Shown in pieces: positions 51,159-59,597 of a DNA stretch of 64,000 nucleotides. Every line of letters starts with the position of its first letter. Position 1 is the stretch's first letter. The notes beneath the pieces were generated by a model. The model was not told where the DNA came from. It saw only the letters and a program-made list of their open reading frames with translations, and did no database searches. A program made the translations under genes and the position numbers. This DNA comes from Oscillospiraceae bacterium (GTDB lineage Bacteria > Bacillota > Clostridia > Oscillospirales > Ruminococcaceae): NCBI GenBank assembly GCA_009784625.1, contig WRBI01000005.1, positions 33,298 through 97,297 of the forward strand, written 5' to 3'.

Positions 51159-51584
51159 AAAGGCCCAACAGTAAAGCGAATAATGAGAACATATAGAGTA
51201 TGCCTTGCCTTCTGCAACAGCATACTCCTTAGTTAAGGCTTTTCTAAAATATGTACAACAAGCACAGCGGTGTTTGGCTCATAACGACATAGTCGCTTGT
51301 CGCTGGGACAGTAGCGAGGTCACGTGATGACATTTGCCTCGCACGGAGATTTGCGGTCAACGTGCGTAGACGGCAGGGAGGACAGGCAAAACGTGCCCCT
51401 ATAGCCGGAACAGCCTTGTGTTCAATTTCTTTCTTCGGAATATGCGGCACATCCCCATGAACACTTAATTGCAGTTGCTTATATTACTGCGTTGCGGATA
51501 GATCAGTGTTAAGCACCTCAATGACTAAGGCTTTGGACAAGATACTCTACTTGCCTATGAGAAACATACTTAACTTTGAACGTC
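51159..51584. other. Intergenic region after galE
   Basis: A hairpin GAGTATGC/GCATACTC at 51196-51227 may end the galE transcript. From about 51290 to 51430 the sequence faintly resembles the family B repeat. No gene is supported. Confidence 0.4.
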
Positions 51585-52094
51585 TTAACCAACTTCCGCC
51601 ACAAACCGCCACAACCGCGCCTGATCCTTGGCGCTGGCATAGCCAATCCCAATCCGGGGAGTGGCTTTGTGCGCAAGCGGGCCGCCCTCCTCCAGCCAAA
51701 GGTTATCTGAAGAGGTCAAATCTTCCCGGTTCAGTCCCCGGTCAATTTGCAGGGCCTTGGTTAGCCTCCCCGGCCCGGATATGCCCTCAACGCCCCGAAT
51801 CAGAACAGCCTGCGGCTCATCAACGCCCGCTGCCACTACATTTAAAAGGTTGTGAATCCCGTAGCAGAGGTATATGTAAGCGGCCCCGCCCTCCTGATAC
51901 ATAACCGCGGTGCGCGGCGTCTTCCCGCGGTGCGCGTGGCAGGCGGTATCCTCTTCGCCGGCATAAGCTTCGGTTTCGGTTATGCGGACGCGCAAAACAT
52001 CTCCGCCGATCTTCCGGCAGAGTACCTTCCCCAGCAAAAGCGGCGCAAGCTCTGCCGCCGGAAGTTTGTATAGTTCTTTTGGCAATCGCGACAT
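51585..52094 (-). CDS. mpg: 3-methyladenine DNA glycosylase (Mpg/AAG family)
   Basis: A 169-residue base-excision repair enzyme. Motifs are VRITETEAYAGEEDTACHAH (catalytic Glu region), RTAVMYQEGGAAYIYLCYGI, LLNVVAAG and GPGRLTKAL. It removes alkylated bases from DNA. ATG 52094 is taken as start because GAGGTG stands nine bases upstream; ATG 52103 is directly adjacent to that site. A single-gene unit divergent from hutD. Confidence 0.94.
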   Translation of the reverse strand: MSRLPKELYKLPAAELAPLLLGKVLCRKIGGDVLRVRITETEAYAGEEDTACHAHRGKTPRTAVMYQEGGAAYIYLCYGIHNLLNVVAAGVDEPQAVLIRGVEGISGPGRLTKALQIDRGLNREDLTSSDNLWLEEGGPLAHKATPRIGIGYASAKDQARLWRFVAEVG

Positions 52095-52279
52095 AGCACA
52101 CATTCACCTCAACGATAGTATATCACATTTCAACGCGCAAAAAAATCCCTGCTGTAAATTGATCCGACAGGGGAGACAGGCAATCATGTACCCGGCGGTC
52201 AAGCCTAAGGCGCAAATAGCAGTGGACACTTTTCCCGTCTTTTGTTATGATTGGGTAAAAGAGATGGGATGGTGATTGC

Positions 52280-52861
52280 GTGAGCGTCAGGGTGATTCGC
52301 GCGGCTGAACTTAAAACCACGCGCTGGTCGGGCGGCAAAACCACAGAGCTGTTGATTTTTCCGCCGGGTTCGTCATATGAAGCGCGGAACTTTTCCGTGC
52401 GGGTTTCGAGTGCGAGCGTTGAGCTCGTGCGCTCTGACTTTACCGCGCTGCCCGGCATTACCCGCTATATTATGCCGCTGAGCGGGAACATTCGGCTCGA
52501 ACACACGGCCGGCGATGGACAAATCCTGCCCGGGGCCAGCCTTTCGCCGCTGGATATTTACCGCTTTGACGGGGGCTGGTCAACTGTTTCACAGGGTGCG
52601 TGTACAGACTTTAACCTGATGCTGTCCGAGGGGTGGGAGGGGGAGATGTCTGCGCTCGCGGACAAAGGCGAGGCTGCCTGCGGGGCCGGTCAGCTGCTTT
52701 GCCTCTTTGCCCTTAAACCGATGGTGCTGACACTGGCCGGCGGGGAATATGCTTTGTCGCCCGGTGACGCGGTCGTTGCCGACGGCTCTGAGGCGGTCTT
52801 TATAACCGTTAAGGGAAAAGGCGCCGGCCTCGCGGCAGTGGCCAAAGCGTGGCGTGAATAA
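52280..52861 (+). CDS. HutD/Ves-family protein
   Basis: A 193-residue bicupin-like protein of the HutD/Ves family: VIRAAELKTTRWSGGKTTEL, then FSVRVSSASVELVRSDFTAL and LPGITRYIMPLSGNIRLEH. The family is linked to histidine utilisation in Proteobacteria and to cold stress (Ves) in E. coli, with no proven activity. No hut genes are nearby. The start is GTG 52280 following GGGATGGTG. Confidence 0.82.
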   Translation: MSVRVIRAAELKTTRWSGGKTTELLIFPPGSSYEARNFSVRVSSASVELVRSDFTALPGITRYIMPLSGNIRLEHTAGDGQILPGASLSPLDIYRFDGGWSTVSQGACTDFNLMLSEGWEGEMSALADKGEAACGAGQLLCLFALKPMVLTLAGGEYALSPGDAVVADGSEAVFITVKGKGAGLAAVAKAWRE

Positions 52862-52965
52862 TAATGGGGCGTATCTATTACAGATATCACCCCGATTCTG
52901 CTCAACAGGCCTCACAGGGCTGTGCAAAATTTCACGGGCTTGCGCACTGTTTTTTACCACAAAGC

Positions 52966-55728
52966 TTAAGGATTGCTGTTTTTGCCCTGTTCTTCAATTT
53001 CGCGCACCACCTCGGACAATGACGACAAGAAATCCGGCGTCTTGGCGAGAATGGCGTCGACATCCGCTGCCGCTGCCGCTTTTTCCAGCTCGTACGCATT
53101 GTCTGAGAGGGCTGAGCGGCCAACATTTCGCAGTGCGCTCTTGATCGCGTGTGCCTGTATGGTAAACGACTTGATCGCGGGCGCGTCTATTTCCGGCAGC
53201 GAGATGACGTCTCCGAGTACGCGGACAGACTTTTTCGCGTCGGCCAAAAAGCCTTTAATCATGATCTTAGAAAGCTTGGGCAAAGCGGTTATGTCGATGT
53301 CGCGGCTGATCGCTTTGGCCGCCTGGCGGACGCTCGGCTGCTGTTTGTTATAAATCAAATTCATCAGACACTCGTCCAGTTTGACCGGGTCGATTGGTTT
53401 TGAGATAAATCCGGAGAACCCGCTGTCCAAAAACATTTGGGACGCACCGGTGACGGCGTTCGCGGTCAGCGCAACAATCGGATGGCGATAGCCCATCTTG
53501 TGTAAAGTGGCCGCCGCCTCGACCCCGTCCATCTCGGGCATCATGTAATCCATGAATATAACGTCGTAAATGTTGCCATTTCTGACCTTTTCGATGGCGC
53601 TGACTGCGGTTGTACAGGTTTCAATCATGAGCTTATAGGGTTCCAAAAAGCCGCGCGCGACGTGCAGGTTTGTCTCTACATCGTCCACCACCAGTACCCG
53701 CCCGTATGGCATTGGGTGATGGTTAATCTTTGCCCCGTCGGTGTGTTTCTCGCTTGCGTAAGTAAATTTGCGCAATTTTTCAGCCACTTCATAGCCGATC
53801 TGTTCGCCGTCGATGACTTTTTGTTTGACCGTTACGGAAAACGCGCTGCCCACTCCGTATTCGCTCTCGAACGCGACTGCGCCCTCCATCATTTGCACAA
53901 GCCGCTTGACGATGAACAGGCCGATACCACTGCCCTCTGTGTTGCGGTTGACCGCGGCGTTAAATCGGGTGTACTCATAGAAGACGCGGTCTTTGTCCTC
54001 CGGCTTGATGCCCTGGCCGGTGTCGGCGATCTCAAATTGGAGCATGGTGTACCCTTTTTCCGCGCACTGTTCTTTGGCGTAGGAGACGGACAGTTTGACC
54101 TGCCCTTCATCTGTATACTTGATCGCGTTTGATAAAAGGTTGTTGAGAATTTGTTTGAGCCGCAGCTCGTCGCCCAAAAGTCTGCACGGAAGTGTTTCGT
54201 CCACTTCCAGGACAAGTGAGATGGGTTTTGAGCCGATGCGCACAATGTTTAGCTGTATTGAATCGCTGATCATGTCGGGCAGATCGTACTTGCCCGGGAG
54301 CAGTTCCAGCTTGCCGGTTTCGATTCGCGAAAGATCAAGCAGGTCGTTGACAATGCCGAGCAGGTGGGTGCCTGAGCTGCAAATCCGCTTGAATGCGTCG
54401 GTGGTCTCCTCGTCGTAATTTTCGTTTTGCATCTTGAGCTGGGCGATCCCAAGAACGGCGTTGAGCGGGGTGCGTATCTCATGGCTCATAGTCGCGAGAA
54501 AGTCGCTCTTTGACTTGTCGGCCTTTTTCGCCTGCATCAGCGCGTCTTCCAGATTTACCGAGGCTTCGCGCAGGTGGTTTACCGTTTCGTTGCGCAAAAA
54601 AGCGTTTGCGATTAAAAGGCTGGCCGAGCGCAGAATTGTCTCTTCGGTTTCGGTAAACAAGCGCTCGCCGCAACAGTCGTCAAAGCCCATGAACCCCCAA
54701 AGATGGCCCCGCAAAGTGATTGGCACAACCAGGATGGAGACGACCCCTTGGGATGAGAGGTGTTGACGCACGCCGTCCGGCATTTCGCGAACAATGCTGT
54801 TAATCGACTCATCTTTGGCAAAAGCGTCAATCCAGCTGGGCGCAACATCGCTGTAAGGGATATCAACCGTGTATTCGTTGCCCTGCTGTGGCTCCGCTTC
54901 TTCCGACCACTCGTAAATCTGCGTGCAGTGCAGCTTGCCGCCGACCGTGTGGTTTTTCCAGATATATACCCGGTCGGCCTTTACAGCCCCGGCCAAAAGC
55001 GCCATAGAGCTGTGCAGATCGCTGGTGAACTGACCGTGCTCAGCCTTAAGCAGTATGGTTGCGACGCGGTTGACTGTATCGAGAAGCTTGTCCCGCATAT
55101 TGACGTCATCGAGTGTAGCAATCAGTTTGTTGCGCTGTTCCCATGCGCTGATCCGCATCTGGTTTTGCCTCAGCGCCATAACAAAACTGATCGAAACGGC
55201 AAGAATAAGGTCGGAGGTAGCGACCAGGATTAAAGTGTTTGAGAAGTTTATACCAAAATACATGCCCAAGGAAAAAAAGACCACGAGGGATGTGACCAGA
55301 GCGGTGATTTTGAACTTTAGCGGCAAAGGCAAAAAGGCGAGAAAGATCATAACCAGCGTAAAAGACGGAACATACCTGGCTGCGGCATATCCCGAGGTAG
55401 CCATTATTACGGCGGCCCCCAGATAAAGATAACCTACCAAATACATGAGCAGCAAGCCGGGGCGATGTCGAAAGCGCCTGGTAAACCGCAGAGCAATCAG
55501 CACAATACACAAAAGTGAAAGCCCAAGCTTTACCGCCAAAAGGTAAACCGGGTTTGCGTGAAGCTGTAAGTCCGTTGGGATATACGGCAAAAAAGCGACC
55601 ATGACAATCAATGTCAAAAAGAATACTTTCCCTGATTCGTAGTTGAGCTCGCCCAACAATGTCTTTCGCGATTGCTCCGGCCCGTACTCTTCAAACCGGG
55701 TCTTGATTTTTCTGATCACTTTCATCAT
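52966..55728 (-). CDS. Hybrid sensor histidine kinase with GAF, receiver and HPt-like domains
   Basis: A 920-residue membrane signalling protein. Order: about six membrane spans (residues about 25-190), a GAF domain (about 225-390), HisKA with phospho-acceptor His in FLATMSHEIRTPLNAVLG, HATPase_c with NNLLSNAIKYTDEG and DTGQGI, a receiver domain (VVDDVETNLHVARGFL, phosphorylatable Asp in VIFMDYMMPEMDG), and a C-terminal HPt-like helix bundle (HAIKSALRNVGRSA). A complete phosphorelay within one chain is expected. The signal and the output regulator are unknown. A terminator-ended small transcript lies 100 bases upstream. Confidence 0.9.
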   Translation of the reverse strand: MMKVIRKIKTRFEEYGPEQSRKTLLGELNYESGKVFFLTLIVMVAFLPYIPTDLQLHANPVYLLAVKLGLSLLCIVLIALRFTRRFRHRPGLLLMYLVGYLYLGAAVIMATSGYAAARYVPSFTLVMIFLAFLPLPLKFKITALVTSLVVFFSLGMYFGINFSNTLILVATSDLILAVSISFVMALRQNQMRISAWEQRNKLIATLDDVNMRDKLLDTVNRVATILLKAEHGQFTSDLHSSMALLAGAVKADRVYIWKNHTVGGKLHCTQIYEWSEEAEPQQGNEYTVDIPYSDVAPSWIDAFAKDESINSIVREMPDGVRQHLSSQGVVSILVVPITLRGHLWGFMGFDDCCGERLFTETEETILRSASLLIANAFLRNETVNHLREASVNLEDALMQAKKADKSKSDFLATMSHEIRTPLNAVLGIAQLKMQNENYDEETTDAFKRICSSGTHLLGIVNDLLDLSRIETGKLELLPGKYDLPDMISDSIQLNIVRIGSKPISLVLEVDETLPCRLLGDELRLKQILNNLLSNAIKYTDEGQVKLSVSYAKEQCAEKGYTMLQFEIADTGQGIKPEDKDRVFYEYTRFNAAVNRNTEGSGIGLFIVKRLVQMMEGAVAFESEYGVGSAFSVTVKQKVIDGEQIGYEVAEKLRKFTYASEKHTDGAKINHHPMPYGRVLVVDDVETNLHVARGFLEPYKLMIETCTTAVSAIEKVRNGNIYDVIFMDYMMPEMDGVEAAATLHKMGYRHPIVALTANAVTGASQMFLDSGFSGFISKPIDPVKLDECLMNLIYNKQQPSVRQAAKAISRDIDITALPKLSKIMIKGFLADAKKSVRVLGDVISLPEIDAPAIKSFTIQAHAIKSALRNVGRSALSDNAYELEKAAAAADVDAILAKTPDFLSSLSEVVREIEEQGKNSNP

Positions 55729-55827
55729 CACAAATATCCCCACTTGTTCATCCTATAATATATGACGGCTTGCCGCCGTTGTTATAAGCAGTGCCAAACG
55801 GATATCGGCGCGTTTATAAGTATGTGC

Positions 55828-55947
55828 AAAAACGGCTATGATAGAATAGCCGCCGATTCGCAATTACCTCATAGGTCGAACAGGCGGTGGTGACCGCCAG
55901 TCCTGAGTTATTAAAGTAAAGACCATTATTTTAAACTCCGATTAAAC
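55828..55947 (-). ncRNA. Predicted small RNA of about 120 nt, or terminator-controlled leader of the kinase gene
   Basis: A strong - strand promoter (55954-55982) is followed by a stem GGCGGT/ACCGCC with a CACC loop inside an ACTCA/TGAGGT closing helix. The transcript then meets an intrinsic terminator, CGGCTAT/ATAGCCG plus five T (55828-55852). The unit holds no reading frame. It is about 100 bases upstream of the hybrid kinase gene on the same strand, so it may be an independent sRNA or an attenuated leader. I do not recognise a named RNA family. Confidence 0.6.
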
Positions 55948-55953
55948 ACCTAC

Positions 55954-55982
55954 ATTGTAGCACTTTTGTGTGGAATATTCAA
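55954..55982 (-). promoter_or_regulatory. Promoter of the predicted small RNA
   Basis: On the - strand TTGAAT (55977-55982) and TACAAT (55954-55959) are exactly 17 bases apart. Confidence 0.75.
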
Positions 55983-56024
55983 CTGGTATACCGAATATAG
56001 TCAAGACATACGCTGAAGAAATAA

Positions 56025-56054
56025 ACAGGCCCGCTTTAAAGTGAGCGGGCCTGT
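56025..56054 (-). terminator. Terminator of metK
   Basis: ACAGGCCCGCT pairs perfectly with AGCGGGCCTGT around an 8-base loop, ten bases after the metK stop. Confidence 0.8.
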
Positions 56055-56063
56055 CTGTACATT

Positions 56064-57248
56064 TTATTTGACCGCTTTGATTAAATCCTCTGCCTTGTCT
56101 ATCCGCTCCCACCGCACGCCCAAATCCTCACGGCCCATGTGGCCGTAGGCGGCCAGTGCCTGGTAGATGGGTTTGCGCAGGTCAAGCTCCCGGATGATCG
56201 CGTTCGGGGTAAACGAGAATACATTGCGGACAGCGCCGGCCAGCTTCAGGTCGTCTACCTTGCCGGTGCCGAATGTCTCAACCATAACCGAGACCGGCTC
56301 AGCCACGCCAATCGCGTAGGCCAGCTGAAGTTCACATCGGTCGGCCAGCCCGGCCGCGACAATATTTTTGGCGGCGTAGCGGGCCATATAAGCCGCCGAG
56401 CGATCGACCTTGGTTGGGTCTTTGCCCGAAAAACAGCCGCCGCCATGCCGGCCATACCCGCCGTAAGTGTCCACGATGATCTTTCGGCCGGTCAGCCCGC
56501 TGTCCCCGTGCGGGCCGCCGATCACAAACCGCCCGGTGGGGTTGACCAGGTATCTTGTATCCCGCAGGAGGCTGTCCGGCAGTGTGGGCAGTGCCAGATG
56601 TTCGATCAAATCTTTGCGGATGGTCTCGACATCCACCTCTTCGGCGTGCTGGGTGGACATGACAATGGTGTCGATCCGCGCGGGCTTGCCGTCAACATAC
56701 TCGACGGTTACCTGTGTTTTGCCGTCCGGGCGCAGGTAGGGGAGCTTGCCGTTTTTGCGCAGGGCGGTCATCCCTTTGGCCAGCTTGTGGGCGGCTGAAA
56801 TAGCCAGTGGCATATACTCGGGAGTCTCGTTACAGGCGTAGCCGAACATCATCCCCTGGTCACCCGCGCCGACCTGGTCGTTCTCGCGGTCGACAGCCGC
56901 CCCCTCGCGGATTTCCAGCGCCTGATTGACGCCCATGGCGATGTCGCCGCTCTGTTCATGAATGGCGGTGAGCACCGCGCAGCTCCCGCCGTCAAAGCCA
57001 AAGGCGGCGTTGTCGTAGCCGATGTCCTTGACCACCTGACGCGCGACTTTCGGGATATCGCTGTAGGTGGTGGTCGAAATCTCACCCATTATGACCACAA
57101 GGCCGGTGGTGGTGCAAGTCTCGCAGGCCACCCGCGCGGCCGGGTCCTGCCCGATGATGCTGTCCAGAACCGCATCCGAAATCTGGTCGCAAATCTTGTC
57201 CGGGTGCCCCTCGGTGACTGATTCCGACGTAAACAAATTCCTTGCCAT
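56064..57248 (-). CDS. metK: S-adenosylmethionine synthetase
   Basis: A 394-residue enzyme that forms SAM from methionine and ATP. Family motifs: [19 protein letters not shown] at the N-terminus, [12 protein letters not shown] at about residue 118, and [20 protein letters not shown] at about 265. Length is typical. A SAM-I riboswitch with an intrinsic terminator lies directly upstream, so expression should fall when SAM is abundant. SAM is also the cofactor of the radical SAM proteins in the window. Confidence 0.97.
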   Translation of the reverse strand: MARNLFTSESVTEGHPDKICDQISDAVLDSIIGQDPAARVACETCTTTGLVVIMGEISTTTYSDIPKVARQVVKDIGYDNAAFGFDGGSCAVLTAIHEQSGDIAMGVNQALEIREGAAVDRENDQVGAGDQGMMFGYACNETPEYMPLAISAAHKLAKGMTALRKNGKLPYLRPDGKTQVTVEYVDGKPARIDTIVMSTQHAEEVDVETIRKDLIEHLALPTLPDSLLRDTRYLVNPTGRFVIGGPHGDSGLTGRKIIVDTYGGYGRHGGGCFSGKDPTKVDRSAAYMARYAAKNIVAAGLADRCELQLAYAIGVAEPVSVMVETFGTGKVDDLKLAGAVRNVFSFTPNAIIRELDLRKPIYQALAAYGHMGREDLGVRWERIDKAEDLIKAVK

Positions 57249-57266
57249 TTAACATTCTCCTTTGGT

Positions 57267-57304
57267 GAAAAATAAGCGAAAGACCCGTGATGTGGGTCTT
57301 TCGC
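57267..57304 (-). terminator. Attenuator terminator of the SAM-I riboswitch
   Basis: GCGAAAGACCC pairs with GGGTCTTTCGC and is followed by TTATTTTT on the - strand, between aptamer and metK. Confidence 0.85.
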
Positions 57305-57312
57305 GATATTGG

Positions 57313-57417
57313 CTTACCTCATCTGCCGGGGAATCACCCCGCAGGAATTGGCACCTTGCCGCCCGCGGCAGGTTGCCGGACTTCACAGGGCCCACTCCCT
57401 CAGTCACTCTTGATAAG
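57313..57417 (-). promoter_or_regulatory. SAM-I (S-box) riboswitch aptamer
   Basis: On the - strand the sequence runs CTTATCAAGAGTGACTGAGG, then GGGCCCTGTGAAGTCCGGCA, GGTGCCAATTCC and GATGAGGTAAG. These are the P1 arms, kink-turn, pseudoknot and J3/4 landmarks of the S-box class. It controls metK. Confidence 0.95.
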
Positions 57418-57471
57418 GCGTATTCAATTGTGTCCGGTATCATTATAACAGCTGGGTGGGCGGTTGTCAAA

Positions 57472-58146
57472 TTAGATCACACCCTGTAATGCCATTACAA
57501 CCATAATCAAGCTGACCAGCACAAGCCCGGCGGCCAGAAGTACGCCGATATTCCATTTTTGCGCGGCGGCCTCCCCGCTTTCTTCCCGCTCGGGGATCAG
57601 CCTGGATGCGCGAAGCGCCCTGATCAGCGGCTTGTAAAGAAGCAGTGCCAGCGTCGCGTTCAGCCCGCCCTTGATCAGGTTAAAGGGGAGAAAGACGGGA
57701 ATCAGCATAGCCGCCACCGCTTCGCGCGGGATTCCCATAAACGCGGGGGTGACAATGTAGTTCCAAAGCAGCATGGACGCGGTCGAAAGCAAAATCCCGC
57801 AGGCAAGCCCGATGACCGCGCCCTGTATGGTCTGGCGTTTCTGGTAGATGTAAGCGGCGGTGCAGGCAAAGGCAACGGTGGAGACTACGTTCATAAAAAA
57901 CCCGATCGGCCCGGTTTCACTCAGGGTTACCATCTGTAAAAATGAGACGATCCCCGAAATGAGGAATGCGGCCATCGGCCCGAAAAGGAACCCGGCGAAC
58001 ACGATGACAACATCTTTCGGGTCGTAGCGCAAAAACGCGACCACCGGTACCCGGCCAATCACCCAAAGGACATAGGAGATGGCGGTCAGGCTGGCCAGAA
58101 CGGTCAGTTTCCTCGTTTTAGAATAGTTTGCGGCTGCTGCGTACAT
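57472..58146 (-). CDS. ribU: ECF transporter riboflavin substrate-binding protein
   Basis: A 224-residue integral membrane S component for riboflavin uptake. Motifs: LTVLASLTAISYVLWVIGRV, YDPKDVVIVFAGFLFGPMAA and GFFMNVVSTVAFACTAAYIY, with six membrane spans. A seventh hydrophobic segment after a charged linker (NIGVLLAAGLVLVSLIMVVM) is an addition to the usual six. It would work with a shared EcfAA'T module encoded elsewhere. An FMN riboswitch upstream supports the riboflavin assignment. Confidence 0.92.
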   Translation of the reverse strand: MYAAAANYSKTRKLTVLASLTAISYVLWVIGRVPVVAFLRYDPKDVVIVFAGFLFGPMAAFLISGIVSFLQMVTLSETGPIGFFMNVVSTVAFACTAAYIYQKRQTIQGAVIGLACGILLSTASMLLWNYIVTPAFMGIPREAVAAMLIPVFLPFNLIKGGLNATLALLLYKPLIRALRASRLIPEREESGEAAAQKWNIGVLLAAGLVLVSLIMVVMALQGVI

Positions 58147-58193
58147 TGTTTTACTCCCTCCAGTTGTTTTTGTTTAGCCTGTTCGGATGGACG

Positions 58194-58223
58194 CAAAAAA
58201 TCCCCGAAACGGGTGCTTCGAGG
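58194..58223 (-). terminator. Attenuator terminator of the FMN riboswitch
   Basis: On the - strand CCTCGAA pairs with TTCGGGG, followed by ATTTTTT. Confidence 0.75.
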
Positions 58224-58250
58224 ACGCGCAGACAGAAAAAATCCGCCCAT

Positions 58251-58375
58251 GTTTCTTTCATCCGGACTATACCGTCGGTCAGGGGATCTAACCCTGTCGG
58301 CCAATTGGCTCGCGGACTCGTGGCCTGAAGTCAGCCCTTTACCGCCGGTGAGGAGTTACACCTCGCCCTGAAACA
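58251..58375 (-). promoter_or_regulatory. FMN riboswitch (RFN element)
   Basis: On the - strand it reads TTCAGGGCGAGGTGTAACTC, then CTCACCGGCGGTAAAG, CACGAGTCCGCGAG and GACGGTATAGTCCGGATGAA, the conserved core of the RFN element. It lies upstream of ribU with a terminator in between, so FMN should repress riboflavin uptake. Confidence 0.95.
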
Positions 58376-58431
58376 GACTATTCACTTGTCGCTATTATAT
58401 GCGAGGCGCAAGAATTTGTCAAGCCCCGGGA

Positions 58432-58812
58432 CTAAACATCCGCGCCGCGCTTCTTGTAGAACCGGTCCACAACAACCACCGCGGCGATTAACAAAGCCGT
58501 CACAACCAGCCCAAGCCGGCCCAAGCCCGCGGTCACTTCCAGCTCAAACACGAACACAACCAGCCCAAGCCCGATGATTGTCCCCAAGCCGCCGAGTATT
58601 CCCGTGTATGTACGCAGATCCTCATCCCGTATTCCGTCCCGCGTTTTTGGCGGCGCAAACAGAAAACTGAGGCTGCGAATCAATACGATAACACCCATAA
58701 TCAATTGGACAAAACCGCTGATGCCCAGTGAATGTGCCCGGGATGTAAAGGCGCAGGCAACCGCCAAAACAACGGCAGACGCCGCGCCGGCCCGAATAAC
58801 TTTATCTCTCAT
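58432..58812 (-). CDS. Small membrane protein of unknown function
   Basis: A 126-residue protein with four likely membrane spans (AGAASAVVLAVACAFTS, then FVQLIMGVIVLIRSLSFLF, GTIIGLGLVVFVFELEV and LVVTALLIAAVVVVDRF) and a basic end. I do not recognise a family. Its start lies two bases after the ymdB stop, so it is in the same transcript. It ends upstream of the FMN riboswitch. Confidence 0.65.
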   Translation of the reverse strand: MRDKVIRAGAASAVVLAVACAFTSRAHSLGISGFVQLIMGVIVLIRSLSFLFAPPKTRDGIRDEDLRTYTGILGGLGTIIGLGLVVFVFELEVTAGLGRLGLVVTALLIAAVVVVDRFYKKRGADV

Positions 58813-58814
58813 CT

Positions 58815-59582
58815 TTACAAAAACACAACGCTTTCAATATTCAGGCATTTGCCGGTCTTGTTGTCGATTTCAAGCGCGACCGCCGAGATTCTTACATCCA
58901 ACGGGTCGACCTCAAAACGGCCGGGCAAGTTGGTGCGCATCTTCATGATGGCCATCTCCGCTTTCACGCCCAGCACCGAGTGAAAGCCGCCGCACATCCC
59001 GACATCGGTCAGGTAGCCGGTTCCGCCGGGCAGAATCATCCCGTCGGCGGTGGGGACATGGGTATGTGTGCCGATCACCGCCGACACCCGGCCGTCCAGG
59101 TAATAGCCCATGCATATCTTCTCAGCGGTGGCTTCAGCGTGGAAGTCAACAAGAATACAAGGGGTATCAATGTCGTCAAGCAGCCGGTCAATGCAATCAA
59201 ACGGGTTCTCATTCGGGTTGAGGTATACAAGCCCTTGCAGGTTGATGACACAGAGCCGGTTGCGCGGGTCGTCGTACAAAAAGACACCGGCGCCGGGGGC
59301 GGTTGGGTGATAATTGGCCGGCCGGAGTACGCCGGCTTTCTTTTCGAGCTGATCATAAGCCTCTTTGCGCCTAAGCGCGTGGTTGCCGGAGGTGATCACA
59401 TCGACCCCGCTGTCCTGCATGTGGCGAAGGCTTTTGGCGGTCATCCCGTTTCCGTCGGACGAGTTTTCGCCGTTGGCCACCGTTACATCCACCTGATAGC
59501 GCGCTTTGAGCATAGGCAGTTTTTCCCGCAGATAATCACAGCCGGACTGCCCGACCACGTCACCGACCATCAACACAACCAT
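58815..59582 (-). CDS. ymdB: YmdB-family metallophosphoesterase
   Basis: A 255-residue calcineurin-like phosphodiesterase of the TIGR00282/YmdB family. Metal ligands are visible in LMVGDVVGQSG, VANGENSSDGNG, ITSGNHALRRKE, VDFHAEATAEK and IGTHTHVPTADG. Bacillus YmdB hydrolyses 2',3'-cyclic nucleotides and affects RNA turnover and biofilm decisions. The AAGGAGTTGAG before the ATG is a good site. It lies 15 bases after the htrA-like gene. Confidence 0.93.
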   Translation of the reverse strand: MVVLMVGDVVGQSGCDYLREKLPMLKARYQVDVTVANGENSSDGNGMTAKSLRHMQDSGVDVITSGNHALRRKEAYDQLEKKAGVLRPANYHPTAPGAGVFLYDDPRNRLCVINLQGLVYLNPNENPFDCIDRLLDDIDTPCILVDFHAEATAEKICMGYYLDGRVSAVIGTHTHVPTADGMILPGGTGYLTDVGMCGGFHSVLGVKAEMAIMKMRTNLPGRFEVDPLDVRISAVALEIDNKTGKCLNIESVVFL

Positions 59583-59597
59583 CGCCCGCTCAACTCC

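Noticed and set aside
51244..51450. A possible fourth family B copy and a 68-codon frame.
   Set aside because: Resemblance to family B is weak and the inverted ends are not visible; the frame has no ribosome binding site.
57249..57470. A 73-codon frame upstream of metK.
   Set aside because: It runs through the SAM-I riboswitch and its terminator, so it is not a gene.
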